From UBA12545 sp051024685 (GTDB taxonomy: Bacteria > Bacillota > DSM-521 > Neomoorellales > Neomoorellaceae): 64,000 nucleotides of DNA. Location of the stretch: the NCBI GenBank assembly GCA_051024685.1, contig JAZHPA010000002.1:1-64000 (forward strand). Direction: 5' to 3'. Shown here one piece after another: positions 24,715-33,627 of this stretch; the stretch's first letter is position 1, and the number at the start of each line of letters is the position of its first letter. Made by a program: the position numbers and the translations under genes. A model generated the notes under the pieces. That model saw only the letters and a program-made list of their open reading frames with translations, did no database searches and had not been told where the DNA came from.

Positions 24715-24744
24715 TTGCTGGAAATGGGTAGAATAGGGTACAAT
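24715..24744 (+). promoter_or_regulatory. Sigma-A promoter of polA
   Basis: TTGCTG at 24715-24720, an 18-bp spacer and TACAAT at 24739-24744, 32 bases before the polA start codon. Confidence 0.6.
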
Positions 24745-24776
24745 GGATAAAGCCAGAACGGTAAAGGAGCAGTCGT

Positions 24777-27428
24777 ATGCCGGGAAAACTGCTTTTGGTC
24801 GACGGTAACAGTGTGGCCCACCGCGCTTTTCACGCCCTGCCGCTTTTAAGCAACAACGCAGGGGTGTTTACCAATGCCGTTTACGGCTTTGCTCTCATGC
24901 TGCAGAAGGCGCTGGAAGAAGCCGGGCCGGACTACGTGGCCGTGGCCTTTGACCACGGTAAAGTAACTTTCCGGACGGAGCTCCTGGCCACTTATAAGGG
25001 CCACCGGCCGGAAACGGCGGCGGAATTGCGGCCTCAATTTGCGCTGATTAAGAAACTCCTCCAGGCCTGGCGGATCGCCACCTATGAATGCGAAGGATTT
25101 GAAGCCGATGACCTTATCGGAACGCTGGCCTGCCAGGCGGAGAATAAAGGGTTGACCTGTCTAATTTTAACAGGAGACCGGGACGCCCTGCAACTTGTAA
25201 GTGAAAAAACGAAGGTTATGCTTATGCGCAGGGGGATCTCCCAGGTGGAGATTTACGACCTGCCTGCCGTCAGGGCGCAGTACGGACTGGAGCCCTCGCA
25301 GCTGATCGATGTGAAAGCCCTTATGGGGGACGCCTCCGACAACATCCCGGGTGTCCCGGGGATCGGAGAAAAAACTGCTTTGCAGCTGGTGCAGCAATTC
25401 GGCAATCTGGAGTCCGTCCTGGCCCGTACTGGTGAAATTAAGCGCCGGAGAATAGCGGAAAATTTGCAGGCTCACACCGAACAGGCCCGCCTGGCCAAAA
25501 GGCTGGCCACCATTGACTGCCATGCGCCGGTCGAGCTGGACCTGGAGTACTGCCGGCGGCGGAAACCGGACTACGACGCCCTGCTTGCCCTGTTTAAAGA
25601 GCTGCAATTTAACAGCCTCTTAAAAGGCGTGCTCAAGGAGATGGAGGAACTTAAGAAAGAAACCGTCCAGGTGGAAGTCAGGGGCCTTAACGCACCTCGC
25701 CCTCTGGTGCTGGAAGGGATCACCCAGCTACAGGGACTGGCGCGGGATTTGGCGGGCCGGGGTGAAGTGGCTGTAGAATTCCAATACACTTCTCCCAACT
25801 ATATGGAGGCCGATCTGGCGGCTCTGGCCCTGGCCTGGGAAGGGAACACAGCCGTATTGCCCGGCGGGCTGCCCCGCCGGGCCGTGGCCGCGGCCCTGGA
25901 ACCTTTAGCTGCGGGCGGGGGTGAACTGCTGTTTCACGATGCCAAGGCGGCTCTGGTATGGCTTGCCGAGTCCGGGGTGCGGGTGGCAGACCCGGCGGGC
26001 GACACTATGATAGCGGGGTATCTCCTAGACCCGACGGCCTCGCGTCACGACCTGGCCGGGCTTTGCCTGGAACACCTGGACATAGCCCTGGTGGAGAACC
26101 TGGAAGAACCTTTCTTAAGTGCGGCCAACCGCGCCTATGCGGTGTTGAGGCTCCACCGGGTGCTGGCGGAAAAAGTGCGCCTGGCCACTATGGAGGAGCT
26201 TTATAAAGAGGTGGAACTGCCCTTAAGCCGGGTTCTGGCCGACATGGAGAGGAGCGGGGTGGCGGTAGACCGGCTTACCCTGGAGGTTATGGGGAAAGAA
26301 TTCGATAAGGCCTTGCAGGAGCTTACGGAAGACATTTACCGGTTGGCCGGAGAAGAGTTTAACATCAATTCACCGCGGCAGCTGGCCGCCATTCTCTTCG
26401 AAAAGCTGGGCCTGCCGCCGGTTAAAAAGACCAAGACCGGCTTTTCCACCGACGCGGAGGTGCTGGAGGAGCTGGCGTCCAAACACGAGATTGTCGCCCG
26501 CCTGGTGGAATACCGTCAGATTATGAAGCTTAAGTCCACCTATATCGACGGTCTGAAGCCCCTGATCAATCCGCGCACCGGGAGACTGCATACCAGCTTT
26601 AACCAGACAGTTACGGCCACGGGCCGCCTTTCCAGCAGCGAGCCAAATTTGCAGAATATACCCGTACGGCTGGAGCTGGGGCGCCGGCTGCGCAAGGCCT
26701 TTGTGCCCCGGGAGGCCGGGCGGGTGCTCCTGGCCGCGGATTATTCGCAGATTGAGCTGCGGATCATGGCCCACCTTTCCGGGGATGAAAAATTAAGGGA
26801 GGCTTTCCTTTTAGGGGAGGATATCCATGCCCGCACGGCCGCCGAGGTCTTCGGTGTTCCCCTGGAAGAAGTGACTCCTGAAATGCGGCGTACCGCCAAG
26901 GCGGTAAACTTTGGGATAATCTACGGTATCAGCGACTACGGCTTGTCGCGGGATTTGGGCATCAGCCGGCGAGAAGCCCACGAATACATTGAGCGCTATT
27001 TCCGGCGCTACCCGAAAGTTAAGGCTTATCTGGAGAAGGCGGTGAGGGGAGCGAGGGAGACAGGTTACGTAACCACTCTCCTGGGCCGGCGCAGGTATCT
27101 TCCCGACCTTTTCAGTCCCAATCATAATATACGCAGTTTTGGGGAGCGCACGGCCAGGAACACCCCCATCCAGGGCTCGGCTGCCGACATTATCAAGGTG
27201 GCCATGGTGGCTATTTTCCGCCGGCTCCAGGAAAGCACTCTTAAGACGCTAATGATCCTCCAGGTCCACGACGAGCTCATCTTCGATGTACCGGAAGAGG
27301 AACTGGAGCAGGTGGGCGCCCTGGTCAAAGAAGAGATGGAAAATGCGGTGCCCCTTGAGGTGCCGTTGAAGGTGGACCTTAAGTACGGGCCCAACTGGTA
27401 CGACCTTAAACCCTTTCACCTCCCGTAA
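24777..27428 (+). CDS. polA: DNA polymerase I
   Basis: Repair and Okazaki-fragment polymerase, 883 aa. N-terminal 5'-nuclease domain (LLLVDGNSVAHRAFHALPLL, ALMGDASDNIPGVPGIGEKT), a middle 3'-5' exonuclease-like domain and a C-terminal polymerase with motif A (LAADYSQIELRIMAHLSG), motif B (RRTAKAVNFGIIYGISDYG) and motif C (QVHDELIFDVPEEE). The middle domain has VEFQYTS where active proofreaders have the DxE motif, so proofreading is probably lost, as in Taq and Bst enzymes. The ATG at 24777 follows AAAGGAG. It starts the conserved polA-mutM-ytaF-coaE block known from Bacillus. Confidence 0.96.
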   Translation: MPGKLLLVDGNSVAHRAFHALPLLSNNAGVFTNAVYGFALMLQKALEEAGPDYVAVAFDHGKVTFRTELLATYKGHRPETAAELRPQFALIKKLLQAWRIATYECEGFEADDLIGTLACQAENKGLTCLILTGDRDALQLVSEKTKVMLMRRGISQVEIYDLPAVRAQYGLEPSQLIDVKALMGDASDNIPGVPGIGEKTALQLVQQFGNLESVLARTGEIKRRRIAENLQAHTEQARLAKRLATIDCHAPVELDLEYCRRRKPDYDALLALFKELQFNSLLKGVLKEMEELKKETVQVEVRGLNAPRPLVLEGITQLQGLARDLAGRGEVAVEFQYTSPNYMEADLAALALAWEGNTAVLPGGLPRRAVAAALEPLAAGGGELLFHDAKAALVWLAESGVRVADPAGDTMIAGYLLDPTASRHDLAGLCLEHLDIALVENLEEPFLSAANRAYAVLRLHRVLAEKVRLATMEELYKEVELPLSRVLADMERSGVAVDRLTLEVMGKEFDKALQELTEDIYRLAGEEFNINSPRQLAAILFEKLGLPPVKKTKTGFSTDAEVLEELASKHEIVARLVEYRQIMKLKSTYIDGLKPLINPRTGRLHTSFNQTVTATGRLSSSEPNLQNIPVRLELGRRLRKAFVPREAGRVLLAADYSQIELRIMAHLSGDEKLREAFLLGEDIHARTAAEVFGVPLEEVTPEMRRTAKAVNFGIIYGISDYGLSRDLGISRREAHEYIERYFRRYPKVKAYLEKAVRGARETGYVTTLLGRRRYLPDLFSPNHNIRSFGERTARNTPIQGSAADIIKVAMVAIFRRLQESTLKTLMILQVHDELIFDVPEEELEQVGALVKEEMENAVPLEVPLKVDLKYGPNWYDLKPFHLP

Positions 27429-27451
27429 GATTCATTAAAAGGTGGACCTCC

Positions 27452-28276
27452 ATGCCGGAACTGCCGGAAGTAGAGACTATTAAGCGAACTCTCCAACCGA
27501 AGCTCAAGGGGCGGGTAGTAGAGAGGGCCGAGGTCCTGCACCCGGCGGTGGTATGTGCCCCTTCCCCCGGGGAATTCTCTACCCTTTTGCCGGGGAAAAA
27601 GATTATGGATGTTGAGCGCCGGGGCAAATACTTGCTCTGGCAGGTAAACCGAGATTATGCCCTGGTGTGGCACTTAGGTATGACCGGCCGCCTCATCTGG
27701 TCGACCCCCGAAAGGCCACTGGAACTTCATACCCATATACTTTTGACCCTGGCCGGCGGTCAGCAGGTACGCTATGTGGATCCCCGGCGCTTCGGGCGGT
27801 GCTACCTGGGGCCCGTGCCCCAGGTACTCACCGAGGCAGGCCTGGACCGGCTCGGTATTGAACCTTTAAGCCGGGAATTCACGCCGGAGAGGCTGAAAGA
27901 GATCCTAGCCGGCCGCCGGCGGTCCGTGAAGGAGCTTCTCCTGGACCAGCATTCCATTGCCGGACTGGGCAACATATATACGGATGAGGCCCTGTTTGAA
28001 GCCGGGATTTATCCCCTGCGGCCTTCCTGCACCCTTACGGATGAAGAGATCGTGCGCCTGCACCGGGCCGTACGGAAGGTGCTGGAGGACGGCATCGGTC
28101 ACGGCGGCACCAGCATACGGGATTATATGGACGTCAACGGGAAGAGGGGAAGTCACCAGGACCACCTGTCGGTTTACGGGAGAACAGGTAAACCCTGCCC
28201 CCGCTGCGGTGAGCCCATTGAGCGCATAATGATTGGCGGTCGTAGCAGCCATTTTTGCCGCCAGTGCCAGGTGTAG
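27452..28276 (+). CDS. mutM: Formamidopyrimidine-DNA glycosylase
   Basis: Removes 8-oxoguanine and formamidopyrimidines from DNA and nicks the abasic site. 274 aa. The N-terminal proline nucleophile and helix PELPEVETIKRTL, the lysine region RRGKYLLW, the H2TH segment LDQHSIAGLGNIYTDEALF, and a C-terminal zinc finger CPRCGEPIERIMIGGRSSHF with a final CRQC are all present. It lies 23 nt after polA, so the two repair genes are probably co-transcribed. Confidence 0.96.
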   Translation: MPELPEVETIKRTLQPKLKGRVVERAEVLHPAVVCAPSPGEFSTLLPGKKIMDVERRGKYLLWQVNRDYALVWHLGMTGRLIWSTPERPLELHTHILLTLAGGQQVRYVDPRRFGRCYLGPVPQVLTEAGLDRLGIEPLSREFTPERLKEILAGRRRSVKELLLDQHSIAGLGNIYTDEALFEAGIYPLRPSCTLTDEEIVRLHRAVRKVLEDGIGHGGTSIRDYMDVNGKRGSHQDHLSVYGRTGKPCPRCGEPIERIMIGGRSSHFCRQCQV

Positions 28277-28347
28277 TATTATAGAGTGTAAAAAGGCACC
28301 CTTTTTTCCTCTCCGCGTATATTTACTTATAGATCGGAGGGAGAAGG

Positions 28348-28977
28348 GTGTCGTGGGGGATAGCACTTTTGCTGGCTTTTGCCGTAAGCCTGGACGGTCT
28401 AGGGATCGGCTTTTCCTACGGCCTGCGGCGGATTAAATTACCTTGGGTAAGCCTCATTTTAATAGCCCTCATTTCAACGGCCGTAAGTTTTGCTTCCCTT
28501 GCCGTGGGTAAGCTTTCAACCTTTGTTTTCAAACCCGTTCTTGCCCAGAGGTTAGGTGCTCTCTTGCTTTTGATCCTTGGTTTGGAGATGATACTGGAAG
28601 CTTATCTCCATGCTAAGGGGGAAAGGCTAAAGGAGAATCATGTCTTGATTAAGGTCCGGGTGCCCCGCCTGGGAGTGGCCATAGCTATCCTCCAGGAACC
28701 GCACCGGGCTGACCGCGACTGTTCCGGCAGCATAAGCCCTGGCGAAGCTTTGACCCTGGGCCTGGCCCTGGCCCTGGATGCTCTAGGTACAGGTGTTGGG
28801 GCAGGGGCAACAGGTTTTTCCTTTTGGCTTACTCCTTTGCTCATAGGTTTGGGCCAATTTCTCATGGTGGGGGCAGGGTTAGTGATAGGAAGGCGCCGGT
28901 CAGGAGGAGAATGGGAAAAAAGGGGACCCGTACTGCCGGGAGTTATTCTAATAGCCATTGGTCTCTGGCGAATGTAA
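28348..28977 (+). CDS. ytaF: Sporulation membrane protein YtaF-like
   Basis: 209-aa integral membrane protein with six hydrophobic segments in two halves (AFAVSLDGLGIGFSYGLRR and ALALDALGTGVGAGATGFSF). The repeated LxxALxxDxxGxG motif is that of the YtaF/MntP manganese-exporter-like family. The loop LQEPHRADRDCSGSISPGEA carries a DxDxSGxIxxxE pattern resembling a calcium-binding EF-hand. The GTG start follows GGAGGGAGAAGG. Its place between mutM and coaE is conserved with Bacillus, where YtaF is annotated as a sporulation protein; its transported ion is not proven. Confidence 0.85.
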   Translation: MSWGIALLLAFAVSLDGLGIGFSYGLRRIKLPWVSLILIALISTAVSFASLAVGKLSTFVFKPVLAQRLGALLLLILGLEMILEAYLHAKGERLKENHVLIKVRVPRLGVAIAILQEPHRADRDCSGSISPGEALTLGLALALDALGTGVGAGATGFSFWLTPLLIGLGQFLMVGAGLVIGRRRSGGEWEKRGPVLPGVILIAIGLWRM

Positions 28978-29003
28978 TGTTATGACGTGGAAGGTGTAGC
29001 AGG

Positions 29004-29618
29004 GTGATGGTCATAGGTTTGACAGGGGGCATTGCTTCAGGGAAGAGCACCGTCGCCGGCATCCTGGCCTCTCTGGGGGCTCGGGTAATAGATGCGGATA
29101 AGATAGCCCGGGAAATAGTAGAACCCGGAAAGCCTGCCTGGGAAGAGATAAAGTCTACTTTTGGATTCCAATATTTGGAGCCCGACGGTACTATTAACCG
29201 CCGAGCCCTGGGCAATCTCGTTTTCCGCGACCGGACGGCCCGGGAGAAGCTGAATGCTATTACCCATCCCCGGATTAAGGAGGAGATCGCCCGGCGCTTA
29301 GAGGCTTATCGAAAAGAGGAGCCGGGAGGGGTAGTGGTTATAGAGGCGGCGCTCTTGTTAGAGGCGGGTATGCAACAGGTGGTAGACGAAGTCTGGGTGG
29401 TAACCGCACCGGAAGAGGTGCGGTTAAAAAGACTTATGGAGCGGGACAACCTTTCCCGGGAAGAGGCCTGGCAGCGTCTAAAGGCGCAGTGGCCCGAAGA
29501 AGAGAGGCTAAAGTTCGCTTCGCAGGTCATAGACACGGGCAAGGATATGGCTGCGACCGTAGCCGACGTAAAGACTGTTTGGCAACAACTGCGGGAGCGG
29601 AACAAGATTCATGGTTAA
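29004..29618 (+). CDS. coaE: Dephospho-CoA kinase
   Basis: Last step of coenzyme A synthesis, phosphorylating the ribose 3'-OH of dephospho-CoA with ATP. 204 aa; P-loop GLTGGIASGKSTVAGILASL, DADKIAREIVEPG, and the helical CoA-binding domain with VIEAALLLEAGMQ and the lid region RLKRLMERDNLSREEA. Start is GTG 29004 or ATG 29007; AAGG upstream favours the first slightly. The gene overlaps the following lytic transglycosylase by 8 nt. Confidence 0.94.
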   Translation: MMVIGLTGGIASGKSTVAGILASLGARVIDADKIAREIVEPGKPAWEEIKSTFGFQYLEPDGTINRRALGNLVFRDRTAREKLNAITHPRIKEEIARRLEAYRKEEPGGVVVIEAALLLEAGMQQVVDEVWVVTAPEEVRLKRLMERDNLSREEAWQRLKAQWPEEERLKFASQVIDTGKDMAATVADVKTVWQQLRERNKIHG

Positions 29619-30165
29619 GCGGCGCGGTTGGATTTTTATGCTGTTGTTGGCGGTGGTGGCTGCCGCTCTCGCTAAACCCACCGGCCGCCTGATTTATCCC
29701 TTTCCCTACCGCTCAAGCATATTGCATTATGCCCAGCAGAGCGGCCTGGACCCGCTGCTGGTGGTCGCCGTCGTACGCACGGAGAGCAAGTTTTATCCCT
29801 TGGCCGAATCCCTGACCGGAGCCAGGGGATTAATGCAGATTATGCCCGCAACGGCCCGGTGGGTGGCGGACCGCCTCAAGGTGGAATTCGACCTGGAGCG
29901 GCTGTTTGAGCCGGATTATAATCTGCGGCTGGGGACCTGGTATCTGGCCTACCTGGTGAGGGAATTCCAGGGCAGCCTGCCGGCGGCCCTGGCTGCATAC
30001 AACGGTGGCAAGCAAAACGTGGAGGCGTGGCTGGACCAGGGGGTGTGGGACGGCAGCAGCGCGGCGGTGGACAAAATCCCTTTCCCAGAGACGCGGGAAT
30101 TCGTCCGCCAGGTGCTGCACGACTACCGGGTTTACCGCTTCCTTTATCCGGAGCTGCGCCGGTAA
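29611..30165 (+). CDS. Lytic transglycosylase (SLT domain)
   Basis: Peptidoglycan-cleaving enzyme, 184 aa. It has an N-terminal membrane anchor or signal segment (IFMLLLAVVAAALA) and an SLT domain. The catalytic glutamate is in VVAVVRTESKFYPLA, followed by the family motifs GARGLMQIMPATARWVA, NLRLGTWYLAYL and ALAAYNGGKQNVEAWL. It would act outside the cytoplasmic membrane. The start overlaps coaE by 8 nt, so translation is likely coupled. Similar short SLT proteins follow coaE in other clostridia (general knowledge). Confidence 0.92.
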   Translation: MVKRRGWIFMLLLAVVAAALAKPTGRLIYPFPYRSSILHYAQQSGLDPLLVVAVVRTESKFYPLAESLTGARGLMQIMPATARWVADRLKVEFDLERLFEPDYNLRLGTWYLAYLVREFQGSLPAALAAYNGGKQNVEAWLDQGVWDGSSAAVDKIPFPETREFVRQVLHDYRVYRFLYPELRR

Positions 30166-30244
30166 AATCTTTGGGCCTTGGGAAGGCCCTTGAGAGGTAT
30201 TTGACAGCGGAGGGAGAATAATAAAGAAGGGAGCGTGATTTACT

Positions 30245-31285
30245 TTGGCCCGGGAACTGACCTCCTTAGAACAGGTTCGCCAATTATCCGTGACGGCGGA
30301 CAGGACTTTTTTCTCGGCCCAACATGACGAAATCATCAGCGGGGCCACCACCGACATTTACTTTGTGCGCACTTATGAAATCCTTAAGGATTTAGGGCTT
30401 TTACATACAGAGGTGACGGCTGAAATTTTTCCCCGGCGGCCGGGCATTATGGCCGGTATTCCGGAAGTGCTCAATCTTTTAAGGGGAAAGAAGGTCGAAA
30501 TCTGGGCCCTACCGGAAGGAACCCCTTTTGAGGCTAAGGAAGTGGTCATGCGCATCCACGGCCCTTACGGTGAGTTCGGGCTGTTTGAAACTACCATCCT
30601 GGGGATTCTGGCCAGCTCCAGCGGCTGGGCCACGGCAGCCAGGGAGATTAAGGAGGCGGCAGGGGATAAGCCCTTCATCTGCTTTGGGGCGAGGCATGTT
30701 CACCCGGCGGTCGCTCCGGTCATGGAAAGGGCGGCCCTCATCGGCGGCGCGGCGGGAGCGAGCTGCATCCTGGCGGCCAAGATAGCCGGTATCGACCCTC
30801 AGGGGACGGTGCCCCACGCCCTCTTCCTCATCATCGGGGACACCGTGGAAGGCGCCCTGGCCTACCACCGCCTCATGCCCCCGGAGGCCAAAAGAACGAT
30901 CCTGGTGGACACCTTTAAAGACGAGGCCGAAGAGGCTCTGCGGGTGGCCGGAGCTTTGGGAGAGGCCCTGGATGGGGTGCGCCTGGATACTCCCAGCGAG
31001 CGGGGCGGTGTAACCCCCGAACTGGTGAGGGAAGTCCGGGCCAGACTGGATGGGGCGGGTTTCCGCCACGTGCGCATCCTGGTTTCCGGCGGGTTAACCC
31101 CGGAAAAAGTGCGCGTGCTGGCCGAAGCCGGCGCCGACGCCTTCGGGGTAGGGAGCTATATCTCGGGTGCTCCTCCCATCGATATGACCATGGATCTAAA
31201 AGAAGTGGCCGGCAGGCCGGTGGCCAAGCGGGGCCGCCTGCCCGGCATTATTCCTAATCCTAAGTTGCAGCGTCTTTATCCTTGA
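30245..31285 (+). CDS. Nicotinate phosphoribosyltransferase (short, archaeal-type)
   Basis: First step of NAD salvage from nicotinate with PRPP. 346 aa. The motif GATTDIYFVRTYEIL near the start, FGARHVHPAVAPVMERAAL, LVDTFKDEAEEAL, VRLDTPSERGGVTPELVREV and the phosphate-binding LVSGGLTPEKVRVLAEAG with FGVGSYISGA are typical of the short NAPRTase form. The TTG at 30245 is used with AAGGGAG 11 nt upstream; no ATG/GTG in frame fits better. Its stop overlaps the -35 box of the tRNA-Leu promoter. A 7-bp hairpin (30173-30189) lies just before it but lacks a U-run. Confidence 0.9.
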   Translation: MARELTSLEQVRQLSVTADRTFFSAQHDEIISGATTDIYFVRTYEILKDLGLLHTEVTAEIFPRRPGIMAGIPEVLNLLRGKKVEIWALPEGTPFEAKEVVMRIHGPYGEFGLFETTILGILASSSGWATAAREIKEAAGDKPFICFGARHVHPAVAPVMERAALIGGAAGASCILAAKIAGIDPQGTVPHALFLIIGDTVEGALAYHRLMPPEAKRTILVDTFKDEAEEALRVAGALGEALDGVRLDTPSERGGVTPELVREVRARLDGAGFRHVRILVSGGLTPEKVRVLAEAGADAFGVGSYISGAPPIDMTMDLKEVAGRPVAKRGRLPGIIPNPKLQRLYP

Positions 31286-31310
31286 CATCGCTGACGGCTT
31301 TGCTTATAAT
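31282..31310 (+). promoter_or_regulatory. Consensus sigma-A promoter of tRNA-Leu(GAG)
   Basis: TTGACA at 31282-31287, 17 bp, TATAAT at 31305-31310: perfect consensus, 22 bases before the tRNA. Confidence 0.92.
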
Positions 31311-31331
31311 GAAACCAGAAGTAAAAAGCGT

Positions 31332-31416
31332 GTCGGAGTGGCGGAACTGGCAGACGCGTACGTTTGAGGGGCGTATGGGTAATCCCGTGCGGGTTCAAGT
31401 CCCGCCTCCGACACCA
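31332..31416 (+). tRNA. tRNA-Leu (anticodon GAG)
   Basis: Acceptor GTCGGAG/CTCCGAC, discriminator A and encoded CCA. Anticodon stem TACGT/GCGTA with loop TTGAGGG gives GAG (reads CUC/CUU). A long variable arm and GGTTCAAGTCC T loop are present. 85 nt. Confidence 0.94.
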
Positions 31417-31493
31417 TCCTTAGGCACACAAAGTTGTAGAGTGACCTCTGCCCGGTCGGGATAGAGGTCAACTTGTTTTACGTAGGCTTCCAC
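31395..31493 (-). pseudogene. Possible serine-recombinase C-terminal remnant abutting the tRNA
   Basis: A minus-strand frame of 32 codons reads EAYVKQVDLYPDRAEVTLQL and ends inside the tRNA 3' half. The VxxVxxYPDRxEVTL pattern resembles the last strand of large serine recombinases. Nothing upstream continues it in frame. It could be debris of an element once integrated at the tRNA; the match is short and may be chance. Confidence 0.3.
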
Positions 31494-31618
31494 TGTTTTT
31501 CCCCAGCGTACTCATCTACATGTGCCAAGTGTACAGGTGAACCGACTATCGGATAATAGGTGTATTTCCTCCCCACCCGTGGCCTAGAGGAGCGGACCCA
31601 GGCGCTTCCTCCGGAACA

Positions 31619-31647
31619 TAAAAAAACCTGCTCGAGAGGAGCAGGTT
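31619..31647 (-). terminator. Terminator of the adh-aor-moaD operon
   Basis: On the minus strand AACCTGCTC, loop CTCTC, GAGCAGGTT, then a run of T. Perfect 9-bp stem, 36 nt after the MoaD-like stop. Confidence 0.92.
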
Positions 31648-31682
31648 GAACCGCTGTAACGGCAGCGACACCGGGAGAACGC

Positions 31683-31883
31683 TCATCCCCCGGAAAGGAG
31701 TGGCAGCAGCATGATCTGCGCCCCGTCAGTAACCGGTGTCGTTTGAAGAAGGTCATGGGAAATTACCTTTCCGTCTACCACAACTAGGGTCCCGGCATCG
31801 AGAGATTCGCCGGTGGTACGCAAAACGTCGGCCACAGTCATGCCGTTCTTAAAATCTATCTCTTTTCCGTTCACAGTAATCAT
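31683..31883 (-). CDS. MoaD/ThiS-family sulfur carrier protein
   Basis: 66 aa with a ubiquitin-like beta-grasp pattern (MITVNGKEIDF, TVADVLRTTGE, LVVVDGKVISHDLL) and the C-terminal LLPLLSGG. The final Gly-Gly is where family members are adenylated and thiocarboxylated. The start codon overlaps the AOR stop codon (TAATG), so the two are translationally coupled. Such a dedicated carrier beside AOR is best explained by pyranopterin (W/Mo) cofactor synthesis; a thiamine role is less likely in this context. Confidence 0.88.
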   Translation of the reverse strand: MITVNGKEIDFKNGMTVADVLRTTGESLDAGTLVVVDGKVISHDLLQTTPVTDGAQIMLLPLLSGG

Positions 31884-33586
31884 TAGAAGTCGAAAAGCAC
31901 CTCCAGTTCATAATCGTTGATGTCGAATTGAGAACCCGTGGCGACAGAGCGCTCGTGGTAGAAGAAGTCAGGAAGTCTATCGTCCGCACTTGTCATCCCG
32001 GCCATCTTATTAAACGCCCTTTCGGTCAGTAGTGTCTTAACTCCCAGGGTTGTTACCCGAGAGACATCTGCTTCACCGCCGTACAGGGCTGCCATGAGTT
32101 CTGCCAGGAGGGGCAATCCTGCAACCGCATGGGCAAAGGCGAAAATACACATCATGCTGTCGGCAAAGGCCATAGCCACTTGCAGCTTGTTGGAGACATA
32201 GGCCTGGGCTGCCCGGCCGCAGTCGTCGAAGGCACGCCCCATCGTCAGACCGGCGGTATGGTCTGCCCCCATGGGGCTTGTAGCATAAGTGATGCCCGTA
32301 CCCTTCGTATTGCGCGGGTCATATGCGGGCATTGCCTGGTGCTTGACTACTGGGATGCGTTTGCACCCCAGGCTCTTGCCTACTGCTTCGCAGCCGCTGC
32401 CCAGGAGCCGGCCGAACTCTGTCCCTTCTACCATTTCCTGCAACAACGCGAGAACGGCCTCCTTATCCCCCCATTTTATTTTGCCGGCCTCCATACACAT
32501 AGCAACTGCGTTGGCGGTTTCTATAGTGTCTACCCCAAGGTCATCGCAGATCCGGTCCATGCGCGCAATGGCATCCAGATCGGCAATATGCAGGTTCGGA
32601 CCGAAAAGCGCTATGGTTTCATACTCGAAGGCTGAAGTGAGATAACTGCCATCCCTGTCGTTGTATATATTGGAACACTGCACCAAACAGCCGGGCTGGC
32701 AGGGACGTTTATTCCGGCCGCCCCGGGAGGCCAGGTTGCTCATAAAGGTGTTGGCACCGACCTCTTTATACTCCCGGAAGAGCCTGCCCGAAAAGTTGTC
32801 AACAGGTAGTATACCGTTGGCACCTGTTACCTCGATAGTAGCAATAGTACCGATGTTGTGGAAGGGGTCGTTTTTGGCGCCCTCGGCAATCATTTTGTTC
32901 AGTTTCCGGCATGCCTCGTTGAACCTGGCCTCGTCGGCATATTCAACCCTATACTTTTCCTCAGGCTTCTCAATTACGATTGCCTTGAGGCGTTTGCTCC
33001 CCATTAACGCGCCCAGGCCGCCGCGCGCCGCCGCCCGGCTGGGATGCCCCGTTTGGAATTCGGAAACCTGAACGGAAGCGGATTTGTAGAGGCGTTCCCC
33101 GGCACTGCCTATGGATACCGTGGCGATACTGCTGCCGAATCTTTCACGCATTTTTTCGACAAACTCGTAATTGTTTAGCCCTTTATAGCTTCCGGCATCC
33201 AGGAGCGCAGTTTCCCCCTTAGCATTAATGTGCAAAATCCACAGGCCATCTTTGGCAGGGATGTCTTTTACCACGATCATCTTGATGCCATGATCCGCCA
33301 GGAGGCTCGCAGCATAGCCGCCCACGTTGCTCTCTTTAATGCCACCGGTTAGAGGACTTTTTCCCCCGACGGACATCCTGTGGGCTGTAGTTAATTGCGT
33401 TCCAGCAAATAGTGTTGTGCAGAAAATAAGATGATTTTGGCTTCCTAAAGGATCGCACTGGGGGGGAACGTTTTTGATCAGATATTGCGCAATTAGTGCC
33501 CTTCCTCCCAGTTCCCGGTACTCTTCATCAAGGGGCTCTTTCTCTACTGTAAGGTTTTTCATGTTTACAACCAGTTTAGACCACAT
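31883..33586 (-). CDS. Aldehyde:ferredoxin oxidoreductase family protein (W/Mo enzyme)
   Basis: Oxidises an aldehyde to the acid with ferredoxin, or the reverse; tungsten- or molybdenum-bispyranopterin enzyme with one 4Fe-4S cluster. 567 aa from the ATG at 33586, which has a perfect AGGAGGT 7 nt upstream; an earlier ATG at 33631 would add 15 residues without one. N-terminal pterin domain: LGGRALIAQYL, THRMSVGGKSPLTGGI-like sequence and ARGGLGALMGSKRLKAI. Cluster ligands appear as CQPGCLVQC (CX3CX3C) plus a later Cys in DSMMCIF. It lies between an alcohol dehydrogenase and a MoaD-like gene. The exact substrate is unknown. Confidence 0.88.
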   Translation of the reverse strand: MWSKLVVNMKNLTVEKEPLDEEYRELGGRALIAQYLIKNVPPQCDPLGSQNHLIFCTTLFAGTQLTTAHRMSVGGKSPLTGGIKESNVGGYAASLLADHGIKMIVVKDIPAKDGLWILHINAKGETALLDAGSYKGLNNYEFVEKMRERFGSSIATVSIGSAGERLYKSASVQVSEFQTGHPSRAAARGGLGALMGSKRLKAIVIEKPEEKYRVEYADEARFNEACRKLNKMIAEGAKNDPFHNIGTIATIEVTGANGILPVDNFSGRLFREYKEVGANTFMSNLASRGGRNKRPCQPGCLVQCSNIYNDRDGSYLTSAFEYETIALFGPNLHIADLDAIARMDRICDDLGVDTIETANAVAMCMEAGKIKWGDKEAVLALLQEMVEGTEFGRLLGSGCEAVGKSLGCKRIPVVKHQAMPAYDPRNTKGTGITYATSPMGADHTAGLTMGRAFDDCGRAAQAYVSNKLQVAMAFADSMMCIFAFAHAVAGLPLLAELMAALYGGEADVSRVTTLGVKTLLTERAFNKMAGMTSADDRLPDFFYHERSVATGSQFDINDYELEVLFDF

Positions 33587-33627
33587 TGTCTTGACCTCCT
33601 CTGCTTTGAGATAACCAAGCGAATTCT

